This document shows, in pieces, positions 46,912-55,929 of a stretch of DNA of 64,000 nt. The DNA comes from Deltaproteobacteria bacterium HGW-Deltaproteobacteria-6. Its GTDB lineage: Bacteria > Desulfobacterota > Syntrophia > Syntrophales > Smithellaceae. Position 1 is the first letter of the stretch. Each line of letters starts with the position of its first letter. The stretch lies in the NCBI GenBank assembly GCA_002840435.1, contig PHAT01000005.1, positions 796,460-860,459 of the forward strand. The letters are read 5' to 3'. The notes beneath the pieces were generated by a model that was not told the origin of the DNA, did not search any database, and worked only from the letters and a program-made list of their open reading frames with translations. A program made the position numbers and the translations under genes.

Positions 46912-47049
46912 GCCATCGTCTGTGTCCGATGTAAACTATCCTATATGAATCCCTCAATGTCGTCTTGATAAGTTCAGGAAAATGAGGTACTTTTGCGAAA
47001 AAGGCTGTTAACCCATCGACGATCGGGTCCGCAGGAAAGGACGCAAAGG

Positions 47050-47382
47050 ATGTTTTATAAGAAAAACGATGACGGTTATCATTCCCGGATTAAAGGCATA
47101 GATCAGAAAACGCTGATCTACGGGGACCGAACGCTGCTGGCGGAGTTTCGGCTGGCAAAGGGCAGCATTCTTCCCAAACATTCCCATCCCAATGAACAGA
47201 CGGGTTATCTGATCAGCGGCCACATGATTTTCATGGTGGGTAACGATCGATACGAAACGAAAGCCGGTGATAGTTGGTGCATTCCCATGAATGTTGAACA
47301 CAGCGCGGAAATCATCGAGGATTCGGTGGCCGTGGAAGTGTTTTCTCCATTAAGGGAAGATTATCTGCCGGATAAAAAATAA
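47050..47382 (+). CDS. cupin domain protein
   Basis: 110 residues from MFYKKNDDGYHSRI; a longer frame from 46993 is possible but less likely. The two cupin motifs are KGSILPKHSHPNEQTGYLISG (metal His, His, Glu) and GDSWCIPMNVEHSAEI (last His). It is a small metal-binding beta-barrel, enzymatic or sensory; substrate unknown. It is followed 15 bases later by the next gene. Confidence 0.82.
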   Translation: MFYKKNDDGYHSRIKGIDQKTLIYGDRTLLAEFRLAKGSILPKHSHPNEQTGYLISGHMIFMVGNDRYETKAGDSWCIPMNVEHSAEIIEDSVAVEVFSPLREDYLPDKK

Positions 47383-47397
47383 GGGAGGACATCATCC

Positions 47398-48165
47398 ATG
47401 AGACAATTTTCATTGACGCCGGCGGCGGGAAAACGTTTGATCGGCAAGGGTATTGCCAAACATCCGGAAGTGCTCACCGCGCTGAAAGGCGGAACGGTTG
47501 TCATTATTGCCGGAACGACCAACGGCTATGCAGCCGAGGAATTGCTTGCCACGATTGGCCAGGCGAATGATTTCCGGCGCAACCGGTTTTTCCGCGGCAT
47601 TGTGCTGCCGCCCGTGCATACGACCGCGGAAACAGGGAGGCTTCCCGATGAAGGCCTTTTCCCGGGAGATGTCGTGATTCAAGACGGTATCTGGCAAAAA
47701 GGTAAAACCATTTTTGATGTAGCCTCCGAATTAAAGGAAGGCGATGTCATCATGAAAGGCGCCAATGCAGTTGACTTGGAGACAAGACGCGCGGCCATTT
47801 TGATCGGCCATCCGCAGGCGGGGACCATCGGCGCATCGCTTCCCGCCTATTTCGGCAGACGCGTGAGATTAATCATTCCGGTGGGGCTGGAGAAGCGCAT
47901 TACCGGCAATCTGGATGCGCTTGCGGCCGGACTCAATGAGCCGGGGGCGCACGGACCAAGATTGCTGCCCGTGCCCGGTGAAGTATTTACCGAGCTTGAT
48001 GCCATTGCCATGCTGACAGGCGCGCAAGCGCAGCTGGTCGCAGCAGGCGGCGTAGCCGGCGCGGAAGGAAGCGTCTGGCTGGCAATCAGCGGTCAGGCTT
48101 CACAGGAAAACGGCGCGATGGCGCTTTTACAGTCGGTGGCGGGAGAACCCGCGTTTGAGCTATAA
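47398..48165 (+). CDS. conserved hypothetical protein
   Basis: 255 residues with AGGGAGG upstream of the ATG. The sequence looks like an alpha/beta cytoplasmic protein: [20 protein letters not shown] near the start, [20 protein letters not shown] in the middle and Ala/Gly-rich [20 protein letters not shown] near the end. I do not recognise a family with known function. It probably shares a transcript with the cupin gene. Confidence 0.6.
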   Translation: MRQFSLTPAAGKRLIGKGIAKHPEVLTALKGGTVVIIAGTTNGYAAEELLATIGQANDFRRNRFFRGIVLPPVHTTAETGRLPDEGLFPGDVVIQDGIWQKGKTIFDVASELKEGDVIMKGANAVDLETRRAAILIGHPQAGTIGASLPAYFGRRVRLIIPVGLEKRITGNLDALAAGLNEPGAHGPRLLPVPGEVFTELDAIAMLTGAQAQLVAAGGVAGAEGSVWLAISGQASQENGAMALLQSVAGEPAFEL

Positions 48166-48181
48166 TCCTGAAAACAGGTCG

Positions 48182-50671
48182 ATGATGAGCTCCGAACAAA
48201 TCCATGAAACCGGACCATCTGCCCGCACCCCGGGAAGCAATAGAATGGGTATTGCCGAACGGGAAAATATGGAGCAGATGATCAAGATGCAGCGCGATCT
48301 GGGGATGGCTCTGGACAGGGCGTCTTCGCTGCAGGAGTCGCTGCAATTGTGCATTGAAGCGGCGCTGGACGTGTCCGGCCTTGATGCAGGCGGCATTTAT
48401 ATGCTGGATCAAACAACCGGGGATTTGAATCTGATTTCCACAGTGGGCATTTCCGAAAATTTTACGATCAGGGTCGGAAAATCAACGGCCGGTTCTGAAA
48501 GAACAAGGATGGTGCTGACCGGTCATCCCATTTATTTCAATAAAAAAGCCATAGAGGAGATGCGGGCAGATGAATTAATCGATGAACGGATATCTTCCGT
48601 CGCCGCGATTCCCTTCGGCAACAAGGGGCGGATCATCGGTTGTCTCAATGTCGCATCAAGGATTTATCACGATATTCCCGCCCGGAGCCGTAACGCTCTG
48701 GAATCCATTGCGGTGCAGATTGGCGCAGCCGTCATGCGGGCGCAGCTGGAACAGAGTCTGCGGCAGAGCGAGGAAAAATACCGGGCCATGTTTGAGAATG
48801 CCGTCGAAGGAATATTTCAAACCACGCCGGAGGGTAAAATTCTCAGTGTCAACCCGGCCATGGCCGGAATCTTCGGCTATGAAACGCCCGCCGACTTCAT
48901 GAAAAATGTGTCGAACATCGTTCAGCTGTATGCCCACCCGGCCGACCGGCTGTCTTTCCGCCGGGCATTAGAAGCCAAAGGAACCGTCCACAAATTTGAA
49001 GTCCCCTGCGTCCGGAAAGACGGGAAGGAAATTCTGATTGCCGTCAGTGCCAGAGTTACCCGGGACGAAGAAGGGCGCGTTATCTGTTATGACGGTTTTT
49101 ATGAAGATTATACCGAACGGAAAAAAATGGAGAACGATCTTCGTCAAAGCGAGGAGAGGTTCCGCAGTATTGTCGACACATCCAGCGCCGGCATCATCGT
49201 AATGACCATTGAAGGGCGGATTCTGTTTGCCAACCGGGCCATGGCTGCCATGCTGGGATACGGCGTGGAAGAGCTGACGGGCACGGACTATCAGGATTAT
49301 GTTGCGCAGGAAGACAGGGACAGTGTTGCAGAAAATATCAAAAGACTGAAGGTCGAGCCTTTCAATCGTTTATATATTCAGCGCCGGTTTATTTGCCGGG
49401 ATGGTGTTTTGCGGTGGGGGTACGTAGGCGGCGGTTATATCGATGTTGACCGGGGGCATCATCATGTGGTGCTGGTCATTTCCGACATTACCGAACTTAA
49501 AAAGGTTGCGGAGGAAAACAAGCGTCTGGAAGATCACTTAAGACAAGCCCAGAAAATGGAAGCCATCGGCACGCTGGCCGGCGGCATTGCCCATGATTTC
49601 AACAATATCCTCGCATCCATGATGGGTTTCACGGAGATGGCCGCCAAAGAAACCCGCAAAGCCGTCCGGCAGACTTATCTTGATGAGGTTCTTCAGGCGT
49701 CCGAACGGGCAAAGCATCTGGTCAACCAGATTCTGGCCTTCAGCCGCCAGCGTGAACAGGAAAGCAAGCCGATGGATATCAGGCCCATCGTCAAAGAAGC
49801 ATTAACGTTGCTTCGCGCCACACTGCCCTCGACGATCAATATGAAGCAGGACATTACCGGCGAGCAGGCTGTCGTGCAGGCTGATCCGACGCAAATGCAC
49901 CAGATTGTGATGAATCTGTGCGCGAACGCCGCGCAGGCCATGACGGGACAGAGCGGCTTGCTGGAGGTTCGCTTATCCAATATATCCATCGATGCGGCCG
50001 GACCTTCCCCGCATCCGGATTTACAGCCCGGACCTTATGTTCAATTGTTTGTGCGGGATACCGGTTGCGGGATTGATCCGGCAATCCGCGACAGGATATT
50101 TGAGCCTTTCTTCACGACAAAAAATGCCAGGGAGGGAACCGGCCTCGGCTTGTCTGTTGTTTACGGCATTGTAAAGAGCTGCGGCGGCGGGATTGGCATT
50201 CAAAGCAATGCGGGACAGGGAACAACCTTTATGATCTATCTGCCGCGCCTTCTTTTGGAACGGCAGTCTGCCGGAGAAAATCAGGAAGACATCAATCTGC
50301 GGGGAGATGAGAGAATTCTTTTTGTCGATGATGAAGCCATGCTGGTGAAGATGGCGAAAAATTTTTTTCAGGACCTGGGATATCAGATTACAGCGACAAC
50401 CAGCAGCCCTGAAGCGCTGCGGCTGTTTCAGGAAAATCAGGAAAAATTTGATCTGGTCATTACGGATATGACGATGCCGCAGTTGACCGGCGCTGATTTG
50501 AGCCGGGCGCTTCTGAAGATTCGTCCGGAGCTCCCGATTATTTTGTGCACAGGCTACAGCGATTCCATATCTGCGGGGGAGGCGAAAAAACTCAATATCC
50601 GGGAGTTTGTTATGAAACCGCTTCTTTTGAAGGATTTAGGGTTGCGGGTTAGACGGCTGTTGGACAACTAA
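48182..50671 (+). CDS. GAF-PAS-PAS hybrid histidine kinase with receiver (module A)
   Basis: About 829 residues. Two adjacent ATGs (48182, 48185) and an upstream TTG (48155) are possible starts. Domains, numbered from the TTG: GAF about 50-195, PAS 203-325, PAS 331-450, HisKA with H480 in GTLAGGIAHDFNNIL, HATPase with DTGCGI and GTGLGLSVVYGI, and a C-terminal receiver (720-838) with ILFVDDE and phosphoacceptor D771 in VITDMTMP. No transmembrane segment, so a cytoplasmic sensor. It is followed by a sigma-54 activator, its likely partner. The catalytic core and receiver closely resemble those of the kinase at 55930. Confidence 0.9.
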   Translation: MMSSEQIHETGPSARTPGSNRMGIAERENMEQMIKMQRDLGMALDRASSLQESLQLCIEAALDVSGLDAGGIYMLDQTTGDLNLISTVGISENFTIRVGKSTAGSERTRMVLTGHPIYFNKKAIEEMRADELIDERISSVAAIPFGNKGRIIGCLNVASRIYHDIPARSRNALESIAVQIGAAVMRAQLEQSLRQSEEKYRAMFENAVEGIFQTTPEGKILSVNPAMAGIFGYETPADFMKNVSNIVQLYAHPADRLSFRRALEAKGTVHKFEVPCVRKDGKEILIAVSARVTRDEEGRVICYDGFYEDYTERKKMENDLRQSEERFRSIVDTSSAGIIVMTIEGRILFANRAMAAMLGYGVEELTGTDYQDYVAQEDRDSVAENIKRLKVEPFNRLYIQRRFICRDGVLRWGYVGGGYIDVDRGHHHVVLVISDITELKKVAEENKRLEDHLRQAQKMEAIGTLAGGIAHDFNNILASMMGFTEMAAKETRKAVRQTYLDEVLQASERAKHLVNQILAFSRQREQESKPMDIRPIVKEALTLLRATLPSTINMKQDITGEQAVVQADPTQMHQIVMNLCANAAQAMTGQSGLLEVRLSNISIDAAGPSPHPDLQPGPYVQLFVRDTGCGIDPAIRDRIFEPFFTTKNAREGTGLGLSVVYGIVKSCGGGIGIQSNAGQGTTFMIYLPRLLLERQSAGENQEDINLRGDERILFVDDEAMLVKMAKNFFQDLGYQITATTSSPEALRLFQENQEKFDLVITDMTMPQLTGADLSRALLKIRPELPIILCTGYSDSISAGEAKKLNIREFVMKPLLLKDLGLRVRRLLDN

Positions 50672-50734
50672 TGGATACCAGCCGCATATCATTGCCCCAT
50701 TACAAGTGGTAATATCAGTGAGAGGTTTAAGTGC

Positions 50735-52129
50735 ATGGTGAAAGTTTTAATTATCGACGATGATGAAATGTTCTGCCGGTTATTGTCCAGCGCCCTGAAG
50801 GCGGACGGATATGCCATCTCCTGCGCGTATTGCCTTGAGGAAGGCCTGAGACTTGTTGCTAACGATTCATTCGATGTTGTTTTTCTTGATGTCCGGTTGC
50901 CGGACGGCAACGGACTGGACAAATTGTCGGAGATTCGTGAATCGCCATCCGAGCCGGAAGTGATTATTCTGACCGGCGCCGGAACGGCGAATGGCGCGGA
51001 ACTGGCTATTCACAGCGGCGCCTGGGATTATATTCAAAAGCCATCTTCGATCAGTTCAATGACGCTTCCCTTGATCAGGGCGCTGCAATACCGGGAGGAA
51101 AAGTTAAAAAAACGGCCGGTTGCCAATCTGAAGCTGGGCGGTCTTGTCGGTAGAAGTTCACAGATGAAGGCCTGCTACAGCCTGATTGCCGAGGCGGCGT
51201 CCTGTGACGCCAATGTTTTAATCACCGGTGAAACAGGGACGGGCAAGGAACTCTTCGCGAAGGCGATTCACGAAAACAGTGCCCGCGCCGGTCGCAGCTT
51301 TGTTATCGTCGATTGCGCGGCCCTTACGCAGAACCTGACGGAAAGCGCTCTTTTCGGTTATGAAAAAGGCGCTTTCACCGGGGCTGATCAGCGCCGCGAA
51401 GGCCTCATCAGGCAGGCCCATGGCGGAACACTTTTTTTGGATGAGATCGGCGAGCTTCCTCTGACCCTCCAGAAAAGCTTCCTGAGGGTCCTTCAGGAGC
51501 ATCGTTTCCGCCCGCTGGGCGGCTCCAAGGAAATAGAAAGCGATTTTCGTTTGATTGCGGCCACAAACCGCAATCTGGAACAATTGGTGGAAAAAGGGCT
51601 TTTTCGGGAAGATCTTCTTTTTCGTCTTCGCTCCGTTACGCTTACAGCGCCGCCGCTTCGGGAGCATATCGATGATCTGTTTGAAATCGCGATTTACCAC
51701 ACGGCCAGGATTTGCCAGCGCAGCCGGATTGAGCCCAAGAAACTTTCACCGGACTTTCAGGAAGCATTGCTTGCCTATACCTGGCCGGGAAATGTGCGGG
51801 AACTGGTCAATGCCATTGAAAGGGCCATCGCCGCAGCCTTGTCCGCGCCGACGCTTTTCCAAAAGCATCTGCCCAGCACGATTCGCATAAAGCTGGCACA
51901 GGGCGGCAATTTGCCGGATAATCAAAAGCCGGAGATTGTCACGCAGGCTCCTTTTCCCACACTTAAAGATTTGCGCGAATCCACTTATGCCCGGGTCGAA
52001 AAAAAGTACATGGAAGACCTGCTGGCGTCAACCGGCGGCGACATTGAAAAGGCCTGCCGGATTTCCGGTCTGAGTCGGACACGGCTCTATGAAATCTTAC
52101 GGAAACATCATATTCCGATAAAAAGCTAA
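50735..52129 (+). CDS. NtrC-family sigma-54 response regulator (module A)
   Basis: 464 residues. Receiver 1-120 with acids D8-D10, phosphoacceptor D52 (FLDVRLPDG) and K102. AAA+ domain about 140-370 with Walker A GETGTGKE (165-172), the sigma-54 contact loop GAFTGA (212-217) and Walker B GGTLFLDEIGE. A Fis-type helix-turn-helix at the C terminus has ISGLSRTRLYEILRKH. It activates sigma-54 promoters when phosphorylated. Direct repeats and a sigma-54-like promoter lie just downstream, ahead of the chemoreceptor genes, the probable target. Confidence 0.93.
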   Translation: MVKVLIIDDDEMFCRLLSSALKADGYAISCAYCLEEGLRLVANDSFDVVFLDVRLPDGNGLDKLSEIRESPSEPEVIILTGAGTANGAELAIHSGAWDYIQKPSSISSMTLPLIRALQYREEKLKKRPVANLKLGGLVGRSSQMKACYSLIAEAASCDANVLITGETGTGKELFAKAIHENSARAGRSFVIVDCAALTQNLTESALFGYEKGAFTGADQRREGLIRQAHGGTLFLDEIGELPLTLQKSFLRVLQEHRFRPLGGSKEIESDFRLIAATNRNLEQLVEKGLFREDLLFRLRSVTLTAPPLREHIDDLFEIAIYHTARICQRSRIEPKKLSPDFQEALLAYTWPGNVRELVNAIERAIAAALSAPTLFQKHLPSTIRIKLAQGGNLPDNQKPEIVTQAPFPTLKDLRESTYARVEKKYMEDLLASTGGDIEKACRISGLSRTRLYEILRKHHIPIKS

Positions 52130-52174
52130 ACCGCATTTTATCATTTTTTTCAGTGTTTGAGTTTTGCGGAAAAA

Positions 52175-52220
52175 CCGTACGGTGAACGGTTTTCCCGTAC
52201 TAATCAGCTTTCTTCCGTAC
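52175..52220 (+). promoter_or_regulatory. three CCGTAC direct repeats at 20-bp spacing (candidate UAS)
   Basis: CCGTAC occurs at 52175, 52195 and 52215, exactly 20 bp apart, thus on one face of the helix. The first copy also forms an inverted repeat (AAAACCGT, 52171-52178, with ACGGTTTT, 52186-52193). They lie about 90-130 bp upstream of the sigma-54-like promoter, where enhancer sites of NtrC-type activators normally are. Confidence 0.6.
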
Positions 52221-52306
52221 ATATTTTTCCTTCCGATACATGCATTTTTTAACCTATCTTATTGTAATAACAGTGATATGCTATTTGTTTGGTTTTTGGC
52301 ATATTT

Positions 52307-52322
52307 GTTGGATTAACAAACA
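52307..52322 (+). promoter_or_regulatory. sigma-54-like promoter (module A)
   Basis: TGGCATATTTGTTGGA matches TGGCAC-N5-TTGCW except at the second base of the -12 GC (G instead of C) and one other position. It is 48 bases upstream of the small receiver-like gene. It is weaker than the module B promoter, and the GC mismatch leaves doubt. Confidence 0.45.
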
Positions 52323-52370
52323 ATAGCCTGAAAATCAGTCACTCGATCGGGCATATGGGAGATCTTACAA

Positions 52371-52751
52371 ATGGGCTTAATTTTATATTCGCAGGCAACA
52401 GAGGGATCAGGAAAACGGCTGCTGGAGATTATCAAGGGCGTCGCTTCCAATCATAAGCTGGAGATATATTCTTCGATTGATGAGCTTACCGAGCGGCTGC
52501 ATCAGCCACTGATGGATGTCGGCGTTGCCGTTCTTCATGCTGCCACTCATTCCGAATTGATGGACATGATTTATCTGGGAAATATTTTAAGTGAGCTCAG
52601 GGTGGTGCTGGTCCTGCCGGACAACGAGCCCGAAGCTATTGAAAAAGCGCACATTCTGCACCCCCGATTTATTGCTTCGGCAGAGAATGACTATAAGCAC
52701 CTGGGCAGCGTTTTAAAAAGGATGATGGAACTATACGGCAAGACATGTTGA
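52371..52751 (+). CDS. small receiver-fold protein without phosphoacceptor (module A)
   Basis: 126 residues with GGGAG before the ATG. Hydrophobic strands alternate with helices as in a response-regulator receiver (LILYSQ, LEIYSS, VGVAVLHA, RVVLVLPD, RFIASA). However, the acidic pair after strand 1, the Asp after strand 3 and the Lys after strand 5 are all absent. A pseudo-receiver is inferred from this pattern only. It is paralogous to the protein at 61907. It lies between the sigma-54 activator and the chemoreceptor in both modules. Confidence 0.65.
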   Translation: MGLILYSQATEGSGKRLLEIIKGVASNHKLEIYSSIDELTERLHQPLMDVGVAVLHAATHSELMDMIYLGNILSELRVVLVLPDNEPEAIEKAHILHPRFIASAENDYKHLGSVLKRMMELYGKTC

Positions 52752-52811
52752 ACACGGAAAAAAGAAAGAAGGGAAAAATTTTAACAATCAGCTGAGAAGC
52801 AAGGAGGATAT

Positions 52812-54728
52812 ATGAAACATCGATCTTTACGATTTAAAATGATGGTAGGGGGTGCGCTGATTGCGCTTCTGCCTTTGATGGTGGTTGGAACTTTTTCCGT
52901 TCTAAAAGCAAGGTGGGCGCTCGAAGACGCGGCAAAGCTGCAATCGATGGAAATATCCAAAGGACTGGCCCACATGGCCAGTCTGGCTGTTCAGGAAGAA
53001 CTGAAAATCGTTGCCCAGACGGCGCAGCGGGATGTCGTGATTAACGCGGTCGCCCAGCCTACAGACGATGCCCTCGTTGCCAAAGTTTCCGAGGAGCTGA
53101 AGGCCTTCGTACAGAGAAGCGGCAATGATTATGAAATAGTTTTCATTACTGGCACCGACGGGAAAGTCATTACCGGAAGCCGGGGTCTTGCCAATAAGGG
53201 ACTCGACCTTTCCGATAGAGATTATATCAAGGAGGCCATTGCCGGCAAGGCCAACATCGGTCCCGTTGTTCGGTCGAAAGCCACAGGCAATGTGGTGTTG
53301 ACTTTTGCCGCACCGGTTTATTCCGCATCCAATCAGGTTATTGGTGTTGTCGGTTCCACCATGAGCATCGGCTTTCTGGCGGATAAGGTTGCTTCGACCA
53401 AATTGGGGCAAACAGGCTACGGTTACATCATCAATAACAAAGGCGTCCTTATTGCTCATCCGAAAAAGGAGCTCATTCTGGAAGTGGATATTTCCAAAGA
53501 GGAAGGCATGAAAGCCGTTTATCAGCGCATGATCAAGGGAGAAACAGGATCGCAGGATTATGTATTTAAGGGAACCAGTAAAATGGCCGGTTTTACCCCT
53601 GTCCCGCTGACCGGCTGGAGTGTCTGTGTGACACAGGACTATAACGAGTTTCTGGCGCCGGTCCACCGAATTACATTATTTGTCGTTATTCTGGATTTCA
53701 TTTTCCTGATCCTTGCCCTGGTGTGTGTGTATTTCTTCGCCCGGGGGATTGCCCTGCCCATCGGTCAGATCGCCAACGATCTTAACGATGCCTCCGGGCA
53801 GGTTGCAGCGGCATCATCGCAGGTCGCATCGGCCAGCCAGAGCCTGGCGGAAGGGGCATCCGAACAGGCTTCCGCTCTGGAGGAGACGTCTTCTTCACTG
53901 GAGGAGATGTCCTCCATGACCAAACAAAACGCGGATAACGCCGCTCAGGCGAAGGCGCTGACGATTGAGGCCAAACATATTGTGGATAAAGTCGGTGATC
54001 AGATGCACCGCATGGTGACGGCGATTCAGGAAGTAACCAAGTCAAGCGAAGAGACGGGTAAGATCATTAAAACCATCGATGAAATCGCTTTTCAGACCAA
54101 TCTGCTGGCGCTGAATGCCGCCGTGGAAGCAGCCCGGGCAGGCGAAGCAGGCGCCGGTTTTGCGGTCGTGGCGGATGAAGTCCGTAATCTGGCCATGCGG
54201 TCGGCCGAGGCGGCCAAAAGCACATCCGCGCTTATCGAAAAAACAATTGTCACGGTGAAGAACAGCCGTGATTTGACCGAGCAGACTCAGGAAGGCTTCA
54301 AGGAAAATGTGGAAATTTCCATCAAGATCGGTCAGCTGATTGATGAGATTGCCGCGGCATCCAGCGAGCAGGCACAGGGCATCGGTCAGATCGGGAAGGC
54401 CGTGGCGGAGATGGACAAAGTGGTGCAGGGTACGGCGGCCAGCGCCGAGGAATCGGCTAGCGCTTCCGAGGAGATGAATGCCCAGGCCGTGCAAATGAAC
54501 AGTTATGTGGAAAAGCTGGGGATGATTATCGATGGCAGCCGGAGCACCGGTATCAACCCGGTATCCCATAAACCGTCGGACAGTGAAGAGACGCCTGCCG
54601 CACCAAAGCCCGGCAAGCCGGCCACCAGGAAGAAGTTGATCAGTGCGGTCCGTAACGTGTCTAAAGGGAAGGCGGTTCGTCCGGAGGATGTGATTCCTTT
54701 TGAAAAAGACGGATTCAAGGATTTCTAG
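52812..54728 (+). CDS. methyl-accepting chemotaxis protein with Cache sensor domain (module A)
   Basis: 638 residues; AAGGAGG before the ATG. TM1 about 11-31, a periplasmic dCache-type domain about 35-275 ([52 protein letters not shown]), TM2 about 282-306, then a short linker with no clear complete HAMP. The signalling domain has the hairpin tip [21 protein letters not shown] and [17 protein letters not shown]. The C terminus ends FEKDGFKDF. It senses small ligands and controls a CheA/CheW complex. It lies downstream of the sigma-54 region. Confidence 0.93.
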   Translation: MKHRSLRFKMMVGGALIALLPLMVVGTFSVLKARWALEDAAKLQSMEISKGLAHMASLAVQEELKIVAQTAQRDVVINAVAQPTDDALVAKVSEELKAFVQRSGNDYEIVFITGTDGKVITGSRGLANKGLDLSDRDYIKEAIAGKANIGPVVRSKATGNVVLTFAAPVYSASNQVIGVVGSTMSIGFLADKVASTKLGQTGYGYIINNKGVLIAHPKKELILEVDISKEEGMKAVYQRMIKGETGSQDYVFKGTSKMAGFTPVPLTGWSVCVTQDYNEFLAPVHRITLFVVILDFIFLILALVCVYFFARGIALPIGQIANDLNDASGQVAAASSQVASASQSLAEGASEQASALEETSSSLEEMSSMTKQNADNAAQAKALTIEAKHIVDKVGDQMHRMVTAIQEVTKSSEETGKIIKTIDEIAFQTNLLALNAAVEAARAGEAGAGFAVVADEVRNLAMRSAEAAKSTSALIEKTIVTVKNSRDLTEQTQEGFKENVEISIKIGQLIDEIAAASSEQAQGIGQIGKAVAEMDKVVQGTAASAEESASASEEMNAQAVQMNSYVEKLGMIIDGSRSTGINPVSHKPSDSEETPAAPKPGKPATRKKLISAVRNVSKGKAVRPEDVIPFEKDGFKDF

Positions 54729-54743
54729 AGATTAATCCGTCGG

Positions 54744-54777
54744 AGGAGGCAGAGAGCTCCCCCCCTCTCTGCCTCCT
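54744..54777 (+). other. intercistronic 13-bp hairpin
   Basis: AGGAGGCAGAGAG and CTCTCTGCCTCCT pair perfectly around an 8-base loop, just after the MCP stop. No T-run follows. A related, weaker hairpin (GAAAGGCAG/CTGCCTTTC, 55014-55054) follows the next gene. The two share GGCAGAGAGCTCCC, so the segments are duplicated. They may stabilise the transcript or attenuate it. Confidence 0.6.
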
Positions 54778-54808
54778 ACAATAGTTTAATTGAGGAGGTT
54801 ACAATAAA

Positions 54809-55000
54809 ATGCAGGCCAGATTAGATAAATTGGATATCGATGATTTCGATGATTTCGATGAACAGGCAAGCCGCGAAGGAAAGTACCTGATCTATGCGCT
54901 GGCGGGTGAAAAGCACGGTTTCAGGATTCTCAGGGCGAAAGAGGTTATCAGAGTAATGATGACCATTCCGGTTGAGCAGGACGGATTTAAAGGTTTTTGA
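54809..55000 (+). pseudogene. chimeric stub: CheW N terminus joined to an MCP C-terminal tail
   Basis: 63 codons with an intact GAGGAGG ribosome site. Residues about 20-55 (REGKYLIYALAGEKHGFRIL, RAKEVIRVMMTIPV) match the start of the CheW encoded at 55075 (REGKYLTFALAGEEYGIGIL). The last eight residues, EQDGFKGF, match the end of the MCP upstream (EKDGFKDF). The intergenic sequence that follows also copies the post-MCP segment. It is best explained as a deletion between a cheW and a following MCP gene in a former tandem array. The product would lack most of the CheW fold. Confidence 0.7.
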
Positions 55001-55074
55001 CGGCATCGGTCGGGAAAGGCAGAGAGCTCCCCTCCTTGCCGCTCCCTGCCTTTCAGCAAAGGAGGTTATGACAA

Positions 55075-55581
55075 ATGCAGACTACAGCTAAAATAGCAGC
55101 AGATGTTTCCGAGAAAAAAGCCGGTCGCGAAGGAAAGTATCTGACCTTTGCCCTGGCGGGCGAGGAATACGGCATCGGGATTTTAAAGGTCAAAGAGATT
55201 ATCGGATTAATGCCGATTACACCGGTGCCGCAGACGCCGGAGCACATCAAAGGCGTGATCAATTTGCGCGGCAAGGTGATTCCGGTTGTGGATCTGCGAC
55301 TGAAGTTCGGCATGGAGCGCGCGGAAGCCACGGAACGCACCTGCATTATCGTGACCGAAATCGCCGCCGGCGGCAATAAAATATTCATGGGGCTCGTGGT
55401 GGATTCCGTATCGGAAGTGCTGAATATCAAAATGGCGGAGATTGAAGATACGCCGCATTTCGGATCGGCGCTGGACACGGCTTACATTCTCGGTATGGCT
55501 AAAATAGGCCAGTCGGTCAAAATCCTTCTGGATATTGACAAGGTCATGAGCGACGAGGAAATCCGTGATTTGGATATATGA
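55075..55581 (+). CDS. cheW: chemotaxis adaptor CheW
   Basis: 168 residues with AAAGGAGG before the ATG. The whole CheW fold is present: YLTFALAGEEYGIGILKVKE, ITPVPQTPEHIKGVINLRGK, VIPVVDLRLKFGME, GLVVDSVSEVLNI and ILLDIDKVM. It links receptors to CheA; no cheA is in the window. It follows the MCP and the CheW stub and is presumably cotranscribed with them from the sigma-54 promoter. Confidence 0.93.
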   Translation: MQTTAKIAADVSEKKAGREGKYLTFALAGEEYGIGILKVKEIIGLMPITPVPQTPEHIKGVINLRGKVIPVVDLRLKFGMERAEATERTCIIVTEIAAGGNKIFMGLVVDSVSEVLNIKMAEIEDTPHFGSALDTAYILGMAKIGQSVKILLDIDKVMSDEEIRDLDI

Positions 55582-55641
55582 TGTTTGCAGTTAATGATTT
55601 CCTGACAGAAATAATGGATTTGATTGAAAGGGAGGACCAAG

Positions 55642-55755
55642 ATTATTGCTTTTCTTAATAATTCAAAATTGCGCCGCAAGATCCTCTTAGCGCCCCTCGC
55701 CGCTTTTGACTTTCCTTTTGTTCTTTTCCGTAAAACGGGGCATTCGTTCGGGTAG
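55642..55755 (+). pseudogene. possible MCP N-terminal remnant
   Basis: After GGGAGG, an in-frame stretch with no ATG (ATT at the expected position) encodes IAFLNNSKLRRKILLAPLAA, resembling the cytoplasmic start and TM1 of many chemoreceptors, then runs out at a TAG. It fits the idea of a degraded tandem MCP gene. The remaining 170 bases up to the next kinase contain no other feature I can support. Confidence 0.35.
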
Positions 55756-55929
55756 TGAAATCCGGTGAATCAATCATTCTTTTTTTCGATATTGATTAGT
55801 GTGCGGATTGATCTGCCTGAAACTCCTGAACGATGACGGGTCGATGTTTTCTTTCGAAGTCTTAAGAATGAATATTTATGCAAACATTGCATATTGCAGC
55901 TGTCCATCACTATTGGCCATGGTATTAGA

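Noticed and set aside
52175-52220. Short regularly spaced repeats considered as a CRISPR-like array
   Set aside because: Six-base units at 20-bp spacing are far too short for CRISPR repeats; enhancer sites explain them better. No CRISPR array or cas gene was seen in the window.
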